From contig DTSY01000010.1 of assembly GCA_012965075.1 (NCBI GenBank), forward strand, positions 1-48,777: 48,777 bases of DNA, read 5' to 3'. The position numbers were made by a program, and so were the translations under genes. The stretch comes from Gammaproteobacteria bacterium (GTDB lineage Bacteria; Pseudomonadota; Gammaproteobacteria; Magnimaribacterales; Magnimaribacteraceae). This document shows, piece by piece, positions 38,357 through 47,722 of the stretch; the stretch's first letter is position 1, and each line of letters starts with the position of its first letter. Under the pieces are notes generated by a model. The model worked only from the letters and a program-made list of their open reading frames with translations. It did not search any database and was not told the origin of the DNA.

Positions 38357-39103
38357 TTATTTGCATAAATGAAGATACTTTTTAACGGTGTCTCCCATAC
38401 CAAATCTTAGTGAATCAGTAACTAGAGCATGGCCTATAGACACCTCATCTATATTGCACTCACTTAAGAAAATACTTAAGTTAGATAAATTTAAATCGTG
38501 ACCTGCATTTACACCTAATCCTAAGTTATGAGCATGTTTATCAGCCTTAGAGTATTGTTTAATTAAATCTTTTATGTCTTTCTGATGTTTAACTGCCTCT
38601 GCATAAGGCCCTGTATAAAGTTCTATTCTATCTGCACCGACTTCTTTAGCTTTAGAAATTCCTTCTTCACTGGGATCCATAAATAAGCTCACTCTTGACC
38701 CATATGTTTTTATTGTTTTAATTAAAGAGGCTAATCTGCTGTTATCTCCTAACAGATCCCAACCATGATCCGAAGTTAGCTGACTGGATGCGTCGGGAAC
38801 CAGAGTGCATTGATCGGGTTGATAGGATTTGATCAACTGAAGAAAACCAGGATATTTCTCTTTTTGTTCACTAAAAGGATTCCCTTCGATATTAAATTCA
38901 ACCTCTGATTCCTTGGTTAGTTCTTTTAAAATCTTCACGTCTTCCGGATTAATGTGTCTCATGTCATCACGCGGATGCACTGTTATGCCTTGACAGCCAC
39001 TATCTATACAAATCTTAGAAAATTCTTTGATACTTGGGTAATCTCCTCCCCTGGCATTTCTTAACCAAGCAATTTTATTCACATTTACACTGAGCTTAGT
39101 CAT
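38357..39103 (-). CDS. pdxJ: Pyridoxine 5'-phosphate synthase (divergent)
   Basis: LSVNVNKIAWLRNARGGDYPS, GITVHPRDDMRHI, EFNIEG, GLGVNAGHDLNLSN, EVSIGHALVTDSL. Confidence 0.93.
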   Translation of the reverse strand: MTKLSVNVNKIAWLRNARGGDYPSIKEFSKICIDSGCQGITVHPRDDMRHINPEDVKILKELTKESEVEFNIEGNPFSEQKEKYPGFLQLIKSYQPDQCTLVPDASSQLTSDHGWDLLGDNSRLASLIKTIKTYGSRVSLFMDPSEEGISKAKEVGADRIELYTGPYAEAVKHQKDIKDLIKQYSKADKHAHNLGLGVNAGHDLNLSNLSIFLSECNIDEVSIGHALVTDSLRFGMGDTVKKYLHLCK

Positions 39104-40140
39104 TCTGTATTTACTTCTATTACAACTTTACCCTTAGCATGAGAAGTGCTGACTTTTTCATGAGCTTCTTTTATATTCTCTAAAGAATAAACTGAATCAA
39201 TCACCGGTTTAATTATCTCTGCTTTAACCATTCTACCCAATTCTCTTAATCCTGAATTGCTAGGCCTATATACAGACCAATGAAGATTGATCGGTTTCGC
39301 ATCTTTTTTTGTTTGGTGTCTTAATTTTATTGCTGACGGAAGTCCCAGAAGTAAACCTTTTTCATCAATGGTTCTAAGAAAAGCATGGTTTAAAGAGATG
39401 TAGTGCGAGGTAGTTTCATCTTTTAAGATACTTAGACAATTATTTACAGACTCCGAACCTCCAAAATCCCCAACACAATCAAAAACCACATCATAATCTT
39501 GTAAAAGATTTTTAAATTCTTCCTGTCTATAGTCTATGGCTACTTCAGCACCTAATTCTTTTACTAACCTATGATTTTGTTGACTGCATGTAGTAGCAAC
39601 TTGCGCCCCCCAATATTTAAGTAGTTGAATTGCAAAAGTTCCTACTCCGCCAGAACCAGCTTGAACAAATACTTTTTTACTTTCTAAGTCTTGTGGCCTT
39701 AAAGCAGCCCATCTGATTAAAGCTGACCAAGTGGTCAAAGCGACATAGGGTAAAGAGGCGGCTTCATTAAACGATAAGTTTTCAGGTTTAAAGTCAATTT
39801 CATTTTGATTAAAGACGTTATATTCGCAATATGTTCCACATTTAGGATCTGAAGTACTTCCCCATACTTCATCACCTTCTTTAAATTTAGTTATTTTTGA
39901 TCCAACACTTTTAACAATTCCAGATACATCACTTCCAAGAATCCAAGGAAATAATTTTTTCCTTTGTTTTTCAAAAATAGTTTTTCCATATCCTTCTCTT
40001 TTCATTAGGTCAATAGGGTTAACAGAACTGGATTTAACTTTAATAAGGACCTCATTTGCATTAACGCTTGGTGTACTTAGTTCCTTACTGGCTTCAAATA
40101 CAGAAGCATCCCCGTATCTGTTGATTGGCATTCCAAACAT
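39100..40140 (-). CDS. Zinc-type alcohol dehydrogenase/quinone oxidoreductase-like MDR protein
   Basis: ILGSDVSGIVKSVGSKITKFKEGDEVWG, VFVQAGSGGVGTFAIQLLKYWGA. Confidence 0.9.
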   Translation of the reverse strand: MFGMPINRYGDASVFEASKELSTPSVNANEVLIKVKSSSVNPIDLMKREGYGKTIFEKQRKKLFPWILGSDVSGIVKSVGSKITKFKEGDEVWGSTSDPKCGTYCEYNVFNQNEIDFKPENLSFNEAASLPYVALTTWSALIRWAALRPQDLESKKVFVQAGSGGVGTFAIQLLKYWGAQVATTCSQQNHRLVKELGAEVAIDYRQEEFKNLLQDYDVVFDCVGDFGGSESVNNCLSILKDETTSHYISLNHAFLRTIDEKGLLLGLPSAIKLRHQTKKDAKPINLHWSVYRPSNSGLRELGRMVKAEIIKPVIDSVYSLENIKEAHEKVSTSHAKGKVVIEVNTE

Positions 40141-40149
40141 TATTTTTTG

Positions 40150-41358
40150 TTATAAGTTTGAATAAACTGAATCAGCAACATCAATAGCAGTTTTCCAAGC
40201 AGTAATTCCTGGGTGCATTTGATTCATTACAAATCCTAAAGATATTTTGTTATCAGGGTCTGCAAAACCCAAGGAACCTCCTGCCCCACCATGACCAAAA
40301 GCACCTTCACCAGGTCCCATACTGACGTGTTCTGTTCCCAACATAAATCCTAATCCAAACTTAGTATGCATTCTACCCAAAACTAAATCCGTTCCATCTG
40401 ATTGGGTTTGTCTAGCCAATTCGATAGTTTCTGGTTTTAGTACATGCACCCCATCGCGGCTTCCTTCATTCGCTAAGACACCGTAGATTTTTGCTAAGGC
40501 TCTTGCCGTCCCATGTCCATTTGCAGCTGGAATCTCTGCATTTCTCCATTTTTTTGTATTAGCTTCCATTCCCTTTTCAGGATCCATTTCCATAGGCGGA
40601 TTGCTAAAAGCAGCTCCCGCTGCAGTGCTTGTATCACCAAAATCCAGTAAAAATTTCATAGGACCTGGTATAAGAAATTTTGGTAATTTACCTATTAAAG
40701 GGAATAAAAATTGCATTGGTGATGGTTTCGATGGATTAAGATTTGTAACTCTAGAAAACTCCGAGTCAGGGAGGCCAATCCAGAAGTCTAAATCTAAAGG
40801 TTCAGCAATTTCTTCTTTAAAATATTGACCAATAGTCCTTCCATCTATCCTCCTAAGGACTTCCCCAACTAAATGACCATAAGTAATAGCATGATAACCA
40901 TGTGCTGTCCCAGGCTCCCAAAAAGGTTCTTGTGCTGCTAAAGCATTACAAATTAATTCCCAGTCACAAAATGCTCCTTGATCTAAAGGTTGTCTTATTC
41001 CACAAAGGCCTGATTTATGACAAAACAAGTACCTAACTGGAATAGTCTCTTTGCCTCCTTGTGCAAATTCAGGCCAATACCTAGCCACAGGTGAATCTAA
41101 GTCTAACTTTCCCTGCTCCACTAATTGCAAGAGACAAATTGCAGCAATGCCTTTTGTAGAAGAGAAAACGTTCACAATTGTATCTTCCTGCCACTGAGTC
41201 CCTTTAGAAGGGTTATCTACTCCTCCCCATAAATCTAAAACTGTTTCACCTTCAATCTCCATAGAAATAGCAGCTCCTAATTCAAATCCTGAAGTAATAC
41301 TTTTACTAAAAACCTCTCTTGCCTCGGCAAATTTTTCATCACAGTATCCACTAACCAT
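40150..41358 (-). CDS. Serine hydrolase, beta-lactamase-like (EstB type)
   Basis: VNVFSSTKGIAAICLLQLVEQGKLDLDSPVARYWPEFAQGGK (SxxK), YHAITYGHLVGEVLRRI, GHGGAGGS. Confidence 0.9.
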   Translation of the reverse strand: MVSGYCDEKFAEAREVFSKSITSGFELGAAISMEIEGETVLDLWGGVDNPSKGTQWQEDTIVNVFSSTKGIAAICLLQLVEQGKLDLDSPVARYWPEFAQGGKETIPVRYLFCHKSGLCGIRQPLDQGAFCDWELICNALAAQEPFWEPGTAHGYHAITYGHLVGEVLRRIDGRTIGQYFKEEIAEPLDLDFWIGLPDSEFSRVTNLNPSKPSPMQFLFPLIGKLPKFLIPGPMKFLLDFGDTSTAAGAAFSNPPMEMDPEKGMEANTKKWRNAEIPAANGHGTARALAKIYGVLANEGSRDGVHVLKPETIELARQTQSDGTDLVLGRMHTKFGLGFMLGTEHVSMGPGEGAFGHGGAGGSLGFADPDNKISLGFVMNQMHPGITAWKTAIDVADSVYSNL

Positions 41359-41388
41359 TTTTTTCTCCTTTTTTAATTAAAGCTTTAT

Positions 41389-43770
41389 TCATTGTGAACT
41401 AGCAATAACATGGTGCTTTCTATCTTCTAAATTATTGGTAATGGGTGTTAAGGGGATTGGATCAACGCTTCTCTTCTTTGTCTCTTCACCCACTTCTCCA
41501 TAAAGAGTGTTTCTTTGTTTAGGAATTCTTTTCAAGTTTTGAATGAAGTTTTTAAGTTCTTGAACGGGAAATTCTTGTCCATGTTCAGCGCCTGCTGCCT
41601 TGGTAATGGATTCATTCATAAGAGTACCGCCTAAATCATTCGCTCCTGCATTTAAGCACTCTTCTATCCCTCTTCTTCCCATCTTTACCCACGAAGTTTG
41701 GATATTTGGAATAAACGAATTAAACACTAATCTTGAAACACTATGCATAAGGATAGATTCTCTAAGTGTTGGACCATAACGAGACTGACCTCTTACATAC
41801 ATAGGAGCTTCCATTGGAACAAAAGGCAATGGAACAAATTCAGTAAAGCCTCCTGTCTCTTTCTGTAGATTTAAAATATTGAGCAAGTGCTTAGCCCAAT
41901 GAATTGGTTTGTCTACATGGCCAAACATTATTGTAGCTGTAGTTCGCATTCCAAGTTCATGGGCAGTTTTCATTACTGCTAACCATTCAGAAGTATTAAT
42001 CTTGTCAGGACAAATTATATTTCTTACTTCGTCATCTAATATTTCTGCTGCCGTCCCTGGTAAGGTGTTTAGTCCTAATTCATTCAATTCACCTAAATAT
42101 TCTTTGAGTTCTTTCTTTAAGGTGCTTGCCCCTTGCCAAATTTCTAAAGGAGAAAAAGCATGTATATGTAGATCGGGTTCAGCTTCTTTGATAGAACTAA
42201 CGATTGATTTATAAGTGTTTCCATCATAGCTAGGGTGTATTCCCCCTTGAAGACATACTTCTGTTGCACCTCTTTCATAGGCTTCTTTTGATCTTCTAAC
42301 TATTTCTTCTAAAGAAATATCGTAAGGCTTACCCCTGAGTCCTTCAGATGTCTTTCCTTTTGAGAAAGCACAAAATGTACAGTGGTAATAACAAATATTT
42401 GTATAGTTAATATTTCTATTCACCACAAAGGAGACCTTGTTTCCTGACAGATCTTGTCTTAACTCATCGGCAGCTTTCTTGATATAAGTAAAATCTGGTC
42501 CTCGAGCTTCAAATAGATCCACTATTTGATCTACTTTCAAATTCTTTCCCTTTAAAGCTAAGTCAACATGATCTTTTAATGTTAAAGAGTTTCTTAACGG
42601 GATAATTGATTTTGGTTTTAATTTAAAACTAGGGTTATTTTTACCCGTAGTCCATTCTGAATCTCTTGCAAGGCCAACAGAATCCGATAGCTTTAAAATT
42701 CTTGGGCTAAGCTTATCGTCAACCCAATCTCTAAGATTACCTATATATGAAGGATAAATGGTTAGCCTAGGGACAAGGATTTTCCCCGAAAGAAGAGTTT
42801 GTTTTTCTAAATCATCTAAATGTGGCCAAGGCGCTTCAGGATTAACAAAATCAGGTGTTATAGGTGACACACCTCCCCAGTCATTAATTCCAGCTTCTAT
42901 CAGTAAATTTAACTTATTTGGACTTAGGTTTGGAGGAGCTTGAATAGACATTGAAGAACCAAAAATTATTCTTGCAACTGCAATGGTCCATAAAAGTTCT
43001 TCAGTTAGAGGTTCTGCATGATCAGACATTTTAGTGTCTTGTTTGGGTTTAAAATTCTGAATAATCACTTCTTGAATATGACCATATTTATCATGGCTTT
43101 TTCTTATATCAATCAGAGACTCAACTCTCTCCTGCCTGGTTTCACCTATACCAATTAATATTCCTGTAGTAAAAGGTACTTTGGCTTTACCTGCTGAATC
43201 CAATGTAGCCAATCTCTTTTTAGGATCTTTATCAGGTGACCCATAATGGGGTCCCCCCTTTTCGCATAACCTCTTAGAAGAACTCTCTAGCATCATGCCC
43301 ATGGAAGCGCTGACGGGTCTGAGTTCCATAATTTCTGTTAAGCTCATACACCCAGGATTTAAGTGGGGGAGTAATCCTGTGTTATCTATTACAGCTTGAG
43401 AAGCAACCTTTAAATACTCTAAAGTAGTTGTATATCCCATACTGGAAAGCGCTTTTCTAGCCGTCGAATATCTTAATTCTGGTCGTTCGCCCAACGTAAA
43501 AAGAGCTTCTTTGCACCCTAGTGCTTCTGCTCTCTTAGCAGAGTCAACTACTTCTTCAACTGACATATAAGGTGAAGAAATTCTTTTTGGAGTCTTAGCA
43601 AAAGTACAATAATGGCAAACGTCTCTGCATAAGTGAGTTAAGGGAATAAAAACTTTTGGAGAGTAAGTAACCAAAGATCCATAACCTTTATCCCTAATCA
43701 CGGAAGCTTCTCTAATTAAATCAGAAGTATTTGTATTTCTAGCTAGGGCTAGTAATTCTTTTTGTTTCAA
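41389..43770 (-). CDS. fbiC: 7,8-didemethyl-8-hydroxy-5-deazariboflavin (F0) synthase, CofG-CofH fusion; TTG start
   Basis: Two radical-SAM halves: N-terminal VFIPLTHLCRDVCHYCTFAKTPKR (CofG) and C-terminal VVNRNINYTNICYYHCTFCAFSKGK (CofH). Confidence 0.95.
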   Translation of the reverse strand: MKQKELLALARNTNTSDLIREASVIRDKGYGSLVTYSPKVFIPLTHLCRDVCHYCTFAKTPKRISSPYMSVEEVVDSAKRAEALGCKEALFTLGERPELRYSTARKALSSMGYTTTLEYLKVASQAVIDNTGLLPHLNPGCMSLTEIMELRPVSASMGMMLESSSKRLCEKGGPHYGSPDKDPKKRLATLDSAGKAKVPFTTGILIGIGETRQERVESLIDIRKSHDKYGHIQEVIIQNFKPKQDTKMSDHAEPLTEELLWTIAVARIIFGSSMSIQAPPNLSPNKLNLLIEAGINDWGGVSPITPDFVNPEAPWPHLDDLEKQTLLSGKILVPRLTIYPSYIGNLRDWVDDKLSPRILKLSDSVGLARDSEWTTGKNNPSFKLKPKSIIPLRNSLTLKDHVDLALKGKNLKVDQIVDLFEARGPDFTYIKKAADELRQDLSGNKVSFVVNRNINYTNICYYHCTFCAFSKGKTSEGLRGKPYDISLEEIVRRSKEAYERGATEVCLQGGIHPSYDGNTYKSIVSSIKEAEPDLHIHAFSPLEIWQGASTLKKELKEYLGELNELGLNTLPGTAAEILDDEVRNIICPDKINTSEWLAVMKTAHELGMRTTATIMFGHVDKPIHWAKHLLNILNLQKETGGFTEFVPLPFVPMEAPMYVRGQSRYGPTLRESILMHSVSRLVFNSFIPNIQTSWVKMGRRGIEECLNAGANDLGGTLMNESITKAAGAEHGQEFPVQELKNFIQNLKRIPKQRNTLYGEVGEETKKRSVDPIPLTPITNNLEDRKHHVIASSQ

Positions 43771-44700
43771 CTATTTAATATTTTCTAATAGAAAATTAAC
43801 GGAATCTTTCATAGAGGCTTTTCTAGCTTTCCAGTTCCCTCCTAAGTGGGCTCCTATTTTGGCTCTATCTTTAAATAATTGAGCCCTTTCATGAGGTTCG
43901 TTCGTAAAGAACTTATTACCTTCCTTGTCTTCGTAGTACTGCAAACCGTCTTTTCCTACAACAGTGTGCTTGCGTCCAACTGCTATGGCATTGGGAATAA
44001 ACATTACAGGGTCTATAGCATCAAAGGAGTGATGACTATCTTCATAAGAAATTATCTTACTATTACCCCCATTTTCATTTATAGCTGGAGATAATCTTTC
44101 TATTAAAATGGAGGGAGTGTAATCATCATCCTCACCGACAAGATTTAAAATTGGTGATTTACTCCATCTCATTTCTTCTGGCCAAATAAATGCACCTGGA
44201 TAAAATGCGATATGCCCGGCGAATCTTTCTCCTTCAGGAGCAAGTTTTTCAGCTAACGGTTCCCAAGCTGAATAAAGAGCTGTGCTTCCCCCCAGGCTCC
44301 ATCCTGTGATAAAAATTTTATTAGCGTCTATATCAGGATGTTTAGATAAAATCTTTAAGGCATTAAAGCAATCGGTAAGAACGGTAGCCAAAGTAACTTG
44401 CATTTGATCTTCAACAATTGAAACAACTTGTCTTGCATCAAAACTGTTTACTCTAAAAATCGCGAAGCCGTTATTCAAAAAATTGACTGAATGCTCATGA
44501 TGGTGGCCTCTCCAACCTAAACTTCCGTGCATACATATAACCAAAGGATAAGTTTTTTTCTTTTTTTCAGGAAAAACAAGAGTGCCGAACATATCTTGTT
44601 CCTCTTGTTCTTTGGAATTTAAAATATGAAAGAATTCAAAAGGATTTGATGATTTATAGGCTATTACTCCTTGATCGCCTGAATCAAATTTATGTTCCAT
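43771..44700 (-). CDS. Dienelactone hydrolase-like alpha/beta hydrolase
   Basis: YPLVICMHGSLGWRGHH, FITGWSLGGSTALYSAW elbow, YEDSHHSFD catalytic His region. Confidence 0.83.
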   Translation of the reverse strand: MEHKFDSGDQGVIAYKSSNPFEFFHILNSKEQEEQDMFGTLVFPEKKKKTYPLVICMHGSLGWRGHHHEHSVNFLNNGFAIFRVNSFDARQVVSIVEDQMQVTLATVLTDCFNALKILSKHPDIDANKIFITGWSLGGSTALYSAWEPLAEKLAPEGERFAGHIAFYPGAFIWPEEMRWSKSPILNLVGEDDDYTPSILIERLSPAINENGGNSKIISYEDSHHSFDAIDPVMFIPNAIAVGRKHTVVGKDGLQYYEDKEGNKFFTNEPHERAQLFKDRAKIGAHLGGNWKARKASMKDSVNFLLENIK

Positions 44701-45346
44701 CGCTTTTTATAGATTCTATATAGTCTACGGCCTTAGTGTAACCACTTTTCTTAATTAATTTAGTTAAATCAAAATCCCTATCAACATCAAATCCTAGTTT
44801 TTTAGAACGATAAAGCCTAACCTGTATGCTATCCCGGTGAGCTAATTCCATGTGGGCTAAACAACTGCCTGGTCCATATTTAAATTTTATGACGTCAGGA
44901 GGAGTACATATCATGCAATTGGTTCCTTCTCCCAAAGAATCAGGAGAAATAGTTATTCCTTTCTTAAATTTTTTGATTAGTTTTCTGTGTTCATTAGTGA
45001 CGGATTTTAAAATAGAGGCGCTAGTCCTAGGTATGTCTCCATGTAAAATTAATATACTTTTAGCTCCGGAATTTTTTGCCTTCAATGAAGCTTCGCTAAT
45101 GCCTTGATTGAGGCCCGGTTTTTTTTGTAAAAGAGCTTTAAATCCTAATTTTTTAACAAATCTAACAACATCTTTGTCTTCCGTAACCACCATATATTCC
45201 TTAAATAGTTTGCTTTTCTTTTGGCTGAGAAGAATTTTTTTTAACATGTACTTTACTAAAACTCTACGCTCTTCTAGATTTAGAACATCACCGAGTCTAC
45301 TTTTTGGTCTCTTAAAAGACTTGATAGGAGTAATCGCCCAAATCAT
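44690..45346 (-). CDS. cofC: 2-phospho-L-lactate/phosphoenolpyruvate guanylyltransferase (CofC/FbiD)
   Basis: IWAITPIKSFKRPKSRLGDVLNLEERRVLV, ILHGDIPR, SPDSLGEGTNCMICTPPDVIKFKYGPGSCLAH. Confidence 0.92.
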   Translation of the reverse strand: MIWAITPIKSFKRPKSRLGDVLNLEERRVLVKYMLKKILLSQKKSKLFKEYMVVTEDKDVVRFVKKLGFKALLQKKPGLNQGISEASLKAKNSGAKSILILHGDIPRTSASILKSVTNEHRKLIKKFKKGITISPDSLGEGTNCMICTPPDVIKFKYGPGSCLAHMELAHRDSIQVRLYRSKKLGFDVDRDFDLTKLIKKSGYTKAVDYIESIKSDGT

Positions 45347-45351
45347 AGTAG

Positions 45352-46293
45352 TTAAGCTAATTCTTTTATTTTTTCAAGGCAGTTAGTGGCAAGAGATATT
45401 TTTTCTTCTGAATTACTCATATAGATAGAGTCAACTATAAAGGTCATTGAGTCTGTCATTGGCTGACAGTTTGCATCTTTATGATCTATTACTAACACAT
45501 CTATTAACTCTGAATAGTGCTGTGCTATTGACTCTACTGATGGATTAATTTTCATCTCTCTCATAATTTTAGAAGTTGGTCCTTTGATGGAATCATTAGC
45601 TATTATTGGAGATATGGCAAGAATTGGTATGTCAGTTTCTACTAAAAAAGTTTTTATTTCATTTATAGAAAGTATAGGGTCAACGCTCAAATAAGGGTTA
45701 GATGGACAAATAATAACTCCTGAAAATTTATTCTTGTTTATGAGTTCTTTAAGATAGGTTGGTATTTCAGCTGTTTCATTACCAACATAGTTAATTTGTT
45801 CGACCTTAGGTGCACATTGATATTTTACGAAGTATTCTTGGAAAACTAACTCTCCTTTATCTGTTTTTACAATTGTTTGTACAGGATTTTCAGACATTGG
45901 AAGAATAATATGTTGAACACCTAAAGATTGAGAAAGACTTTTTGTTACATCAGACAGCTTCTTTCCATCTTTTAATAACTGAGTCCTTCTGATGTGGGTT
46001 GCTAAATCTTTATCTCCTAATTGAAACCAAGTATCAACTCCATATTCTTTTAAGATCTCTAAGTTATTCCAGGTTTCATCTCTTAATCCCCATCCTTTTT
46101 TAGGGTCATTTAATTCGGCTAGCGTATACATAACAGTATCTAAATCAGGAGAGATGTTTAAATCAAAATGAATAAAATCATCACCCGTGTTAACAAGAAA
46201 AATTATTTCCTCAGGCGGCACAATCTTCGACAAGCCATATGCTAATTTTGCTCCTCCAACTCCACCGCATAATGCTAATACTTTTCTTTGCAT
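45352..46293 (-). CDS. cofD: 2-phospho-L-lactate transferase (CofD/FbiA)
   Basis: VLALCGGVGGAKLAYGLSKI, NTGDDFIHFDLNISPDLDTVMYTLAELNDPKKGWGLRDETW, LGDKDLATHIRRTQLL, ICPSNPYLSVDPIL. Confidence 0.95.
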   Translation of the reverse strand: MQRKVLALCGGVGGAKLAYGLSKIVPPEEIIFLVNTGDDFIHFDLNISPDLDTVMYTLAELNDPKKGWGLRDETWNNLEILKEYGVDTWFQLGDKDLATHIRRTQLLKDGKKLSDVTKSLSQSLGVQHIILPMSENPVQTIVKTDKGELVFQEYFVKYQCAPKVEQINYVGNETAEIPTYLKELINKNKFSGVIICPSNPYLSVDPILSINEIKTFLVETDIPILAISPIIANDSIKGPTSKIMREMKINPSVESIAQHYSELIDVLVIDHKDANCQPMTDSMTFIVDSIYMSNSEEKISLATNCLEKIKELA

Positions 46294-46296
46294 AAC

Positions 46297-47061
46297 TTAT
46301 CTAAAAAGATCTTCGGAGGGTTTTCTTATTAATGCCTTAGCACCATTTAGGTCCTCTGATTCAGTCAACCCCTTTAAAACTACTACAGGTAGCGCTTCCT
46401 TTCCTTGTCCCATTAACAAAGAAGCCGCTGAAGCTACTTCGTCTGCCTTTCCAACCTCAGTTACCTCTAAGGTATTTCCAAATAAATCAAGATTACCTTT
46501 TAAATCAGATAGAACCTCAGCACCACTTGAACCAATTGCAATTCCTACAATTCCATTCCTCCAAGCCCTACCAGAACTATCATTGATAATAACTCCTACT
46601 TTCTTCTGTGTTTTTTTTAGTATTTCTTTTCTTATTTCTGTAGCACTTTTGTCTGGATCTAAAGGAAGCAGTAATACCCTTGGATTATCAGAGTCTGATT
46701 TTATATTTGATCTATCTATACCTGCATTAGCATGAATTAAGCCGAGAATGTTCTCTACTACTAGGACCCCTTTTCTATACCTAACTACTTCTTTAGATTC
46801 ATTTAAAATTAACTGAACTAGTTTAGAGTCTTTATCTGTTTCTATAGAAAGATCAATTGCCTGTTGAGAAGGTTTAATATCGTTTAAAAAGGCATATCTA
46901 CCTTCTGATTTAGAAATTATTTTTTGAGCAACAACTAAGACGTCCCCGTTACTTAAAGAAATTTTGTTTCCTTTTAAGGCAGAAAGAATAATTTCGACTA
47001 AATTATCCCCCTCTTCAATTAAAGGGATACCTTCTAGAGCAATGAGTTCAAGTTTCTTCAA
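46297..47061 (-). CDS. cofE: Coenzyme F420-0:L-glutamate ligase (CofE), single domain
   Basis: LELIALEGIPLIEEGDNL, DVLVVAQKIISKSEGR, HANAGIDRSNI, VGVIINDSSGRAWRNGIVGIAIGSSG. Confidence 0.94.
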   Translation of the reverse strand: MKKLELIALEGIPLIEEGDNLVEIILSALKGNKISLSNGDVLVVAQKIISKSEGRYAFLNDIKPSQQAIDLSIETDKDSKLVQLILNESKEVVRYRKGVLVVENILGLIHANAGIDRSNIKSDSDNPRVLLLPLDPDKSATEIRKEILKKTQKKVGVIINDSSGRAWRNGIVGIAIGSSGAEVLSDLKGNLDLFGNTLEVTEVGKADEVASAASLLMGQGKEALPVVVLKGLTESEDLNGAKALIRKPSEDLFR

Positions 47062-47064
47062 TTT

Positions 47065-47712
47065 TTAATCTTTCAAGCCTGTGACTTTAATTCCGGAATG
47101 GGAGATAGAATGATGTTTATTAATACTTATCAAAACAGAAGTCATGGCTTCCACTGCTGCAGAATTAGCTAACATACCAGCATGCCAACCCTTCATACCT
47201 ATAGAGTTAATTAAATCTATAACTTCTTCCCTTGATTCTTTTTTATTTCCACAAACCAAAACATCACAATCAATTTTATGATTACCTTGTAATAGTTCAG
47301 CTGAAATATTTTGGAATGCTGACACGACCCTTACTTCATCGCCTAAAATATTTTGTGATATTTGTGCTGCTGAACCTGCTTCAGGTAATTGGACTGTAGC
47401 TACTTTGGGAGGCATTAAAGGAACAGTTGTATCAATAAATAACTTCCCGCTTAATTCTAATTTACATTCTTCTACTATGTTTCTCTGGTGTGCAAATGGC
47501 ACCGTTAAAATTACTATTTCTCCATGAGAAGCTGCGTCTTTGTTTAACATACCTTCTGCATTTGAACCTAAGGTTTGTTCAGATTGTTTTGCTTTTTCTA
47601 AAGTTCTAGAGCCTATTATCACCTCATAGCCTGAATTTAACAGTCTAGAAGCTAGGCCTGTTCCAAGATCTCCTGTTCCCCCTAAAAGAGAAATTTTCTT
47701 TTTTATAGCCAC
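47065..47712 (-). CDS. npdG: NADPH-dependent F420 reductase (F420H2:NADP+ oxidoreductase)
   Basis: ISLLGGTGDLGTGLASRLLNSGYEVIIGSRTLEKA, VVSAFQNISAELL, CDVLVCGNKKES. Confidence 0.92.
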   Translation of the reverse strand: MAIKKKISLLGGTGDLGTGLASRLLNSGYEVIIGSRTLEKAKQSEQTLGSNAEGMLNKDAASHGEIVILTVPFAHQRNIVEECKLELSGKLFIDTTVPLMPPKVATVQLPEAGSAAQISQNILGDEVRVVSAFQNISAELLQGNHKIDCDVLVCGNKKESREEVIDLINSIGMKGWHAGMLANSAAVEAMTSVLISINKHHSISHSGIKVTGLKD

Positions 47713-47722
47713 GATAACTAAT

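Noticed and set aside
41909-42214. 101-aa ORF antisense to fbiC
   Set aside because: Overlaps a confidently identified CofH domain; no independent signal.
43768-43770. TTG start of fbiC as possible frameshift/pseudogene
   Set aside because: Frame is intact through both radical-SAM domains, and the start is directly coupled to the upstream stop; TTG starts are plausible.
46187-46735. 182-aa plus-strand ORF opposite cofD/cofE
   Set aside because: Long, but spans two well-supported minus-strand genes and their junction; composition fits an antisense shadow.
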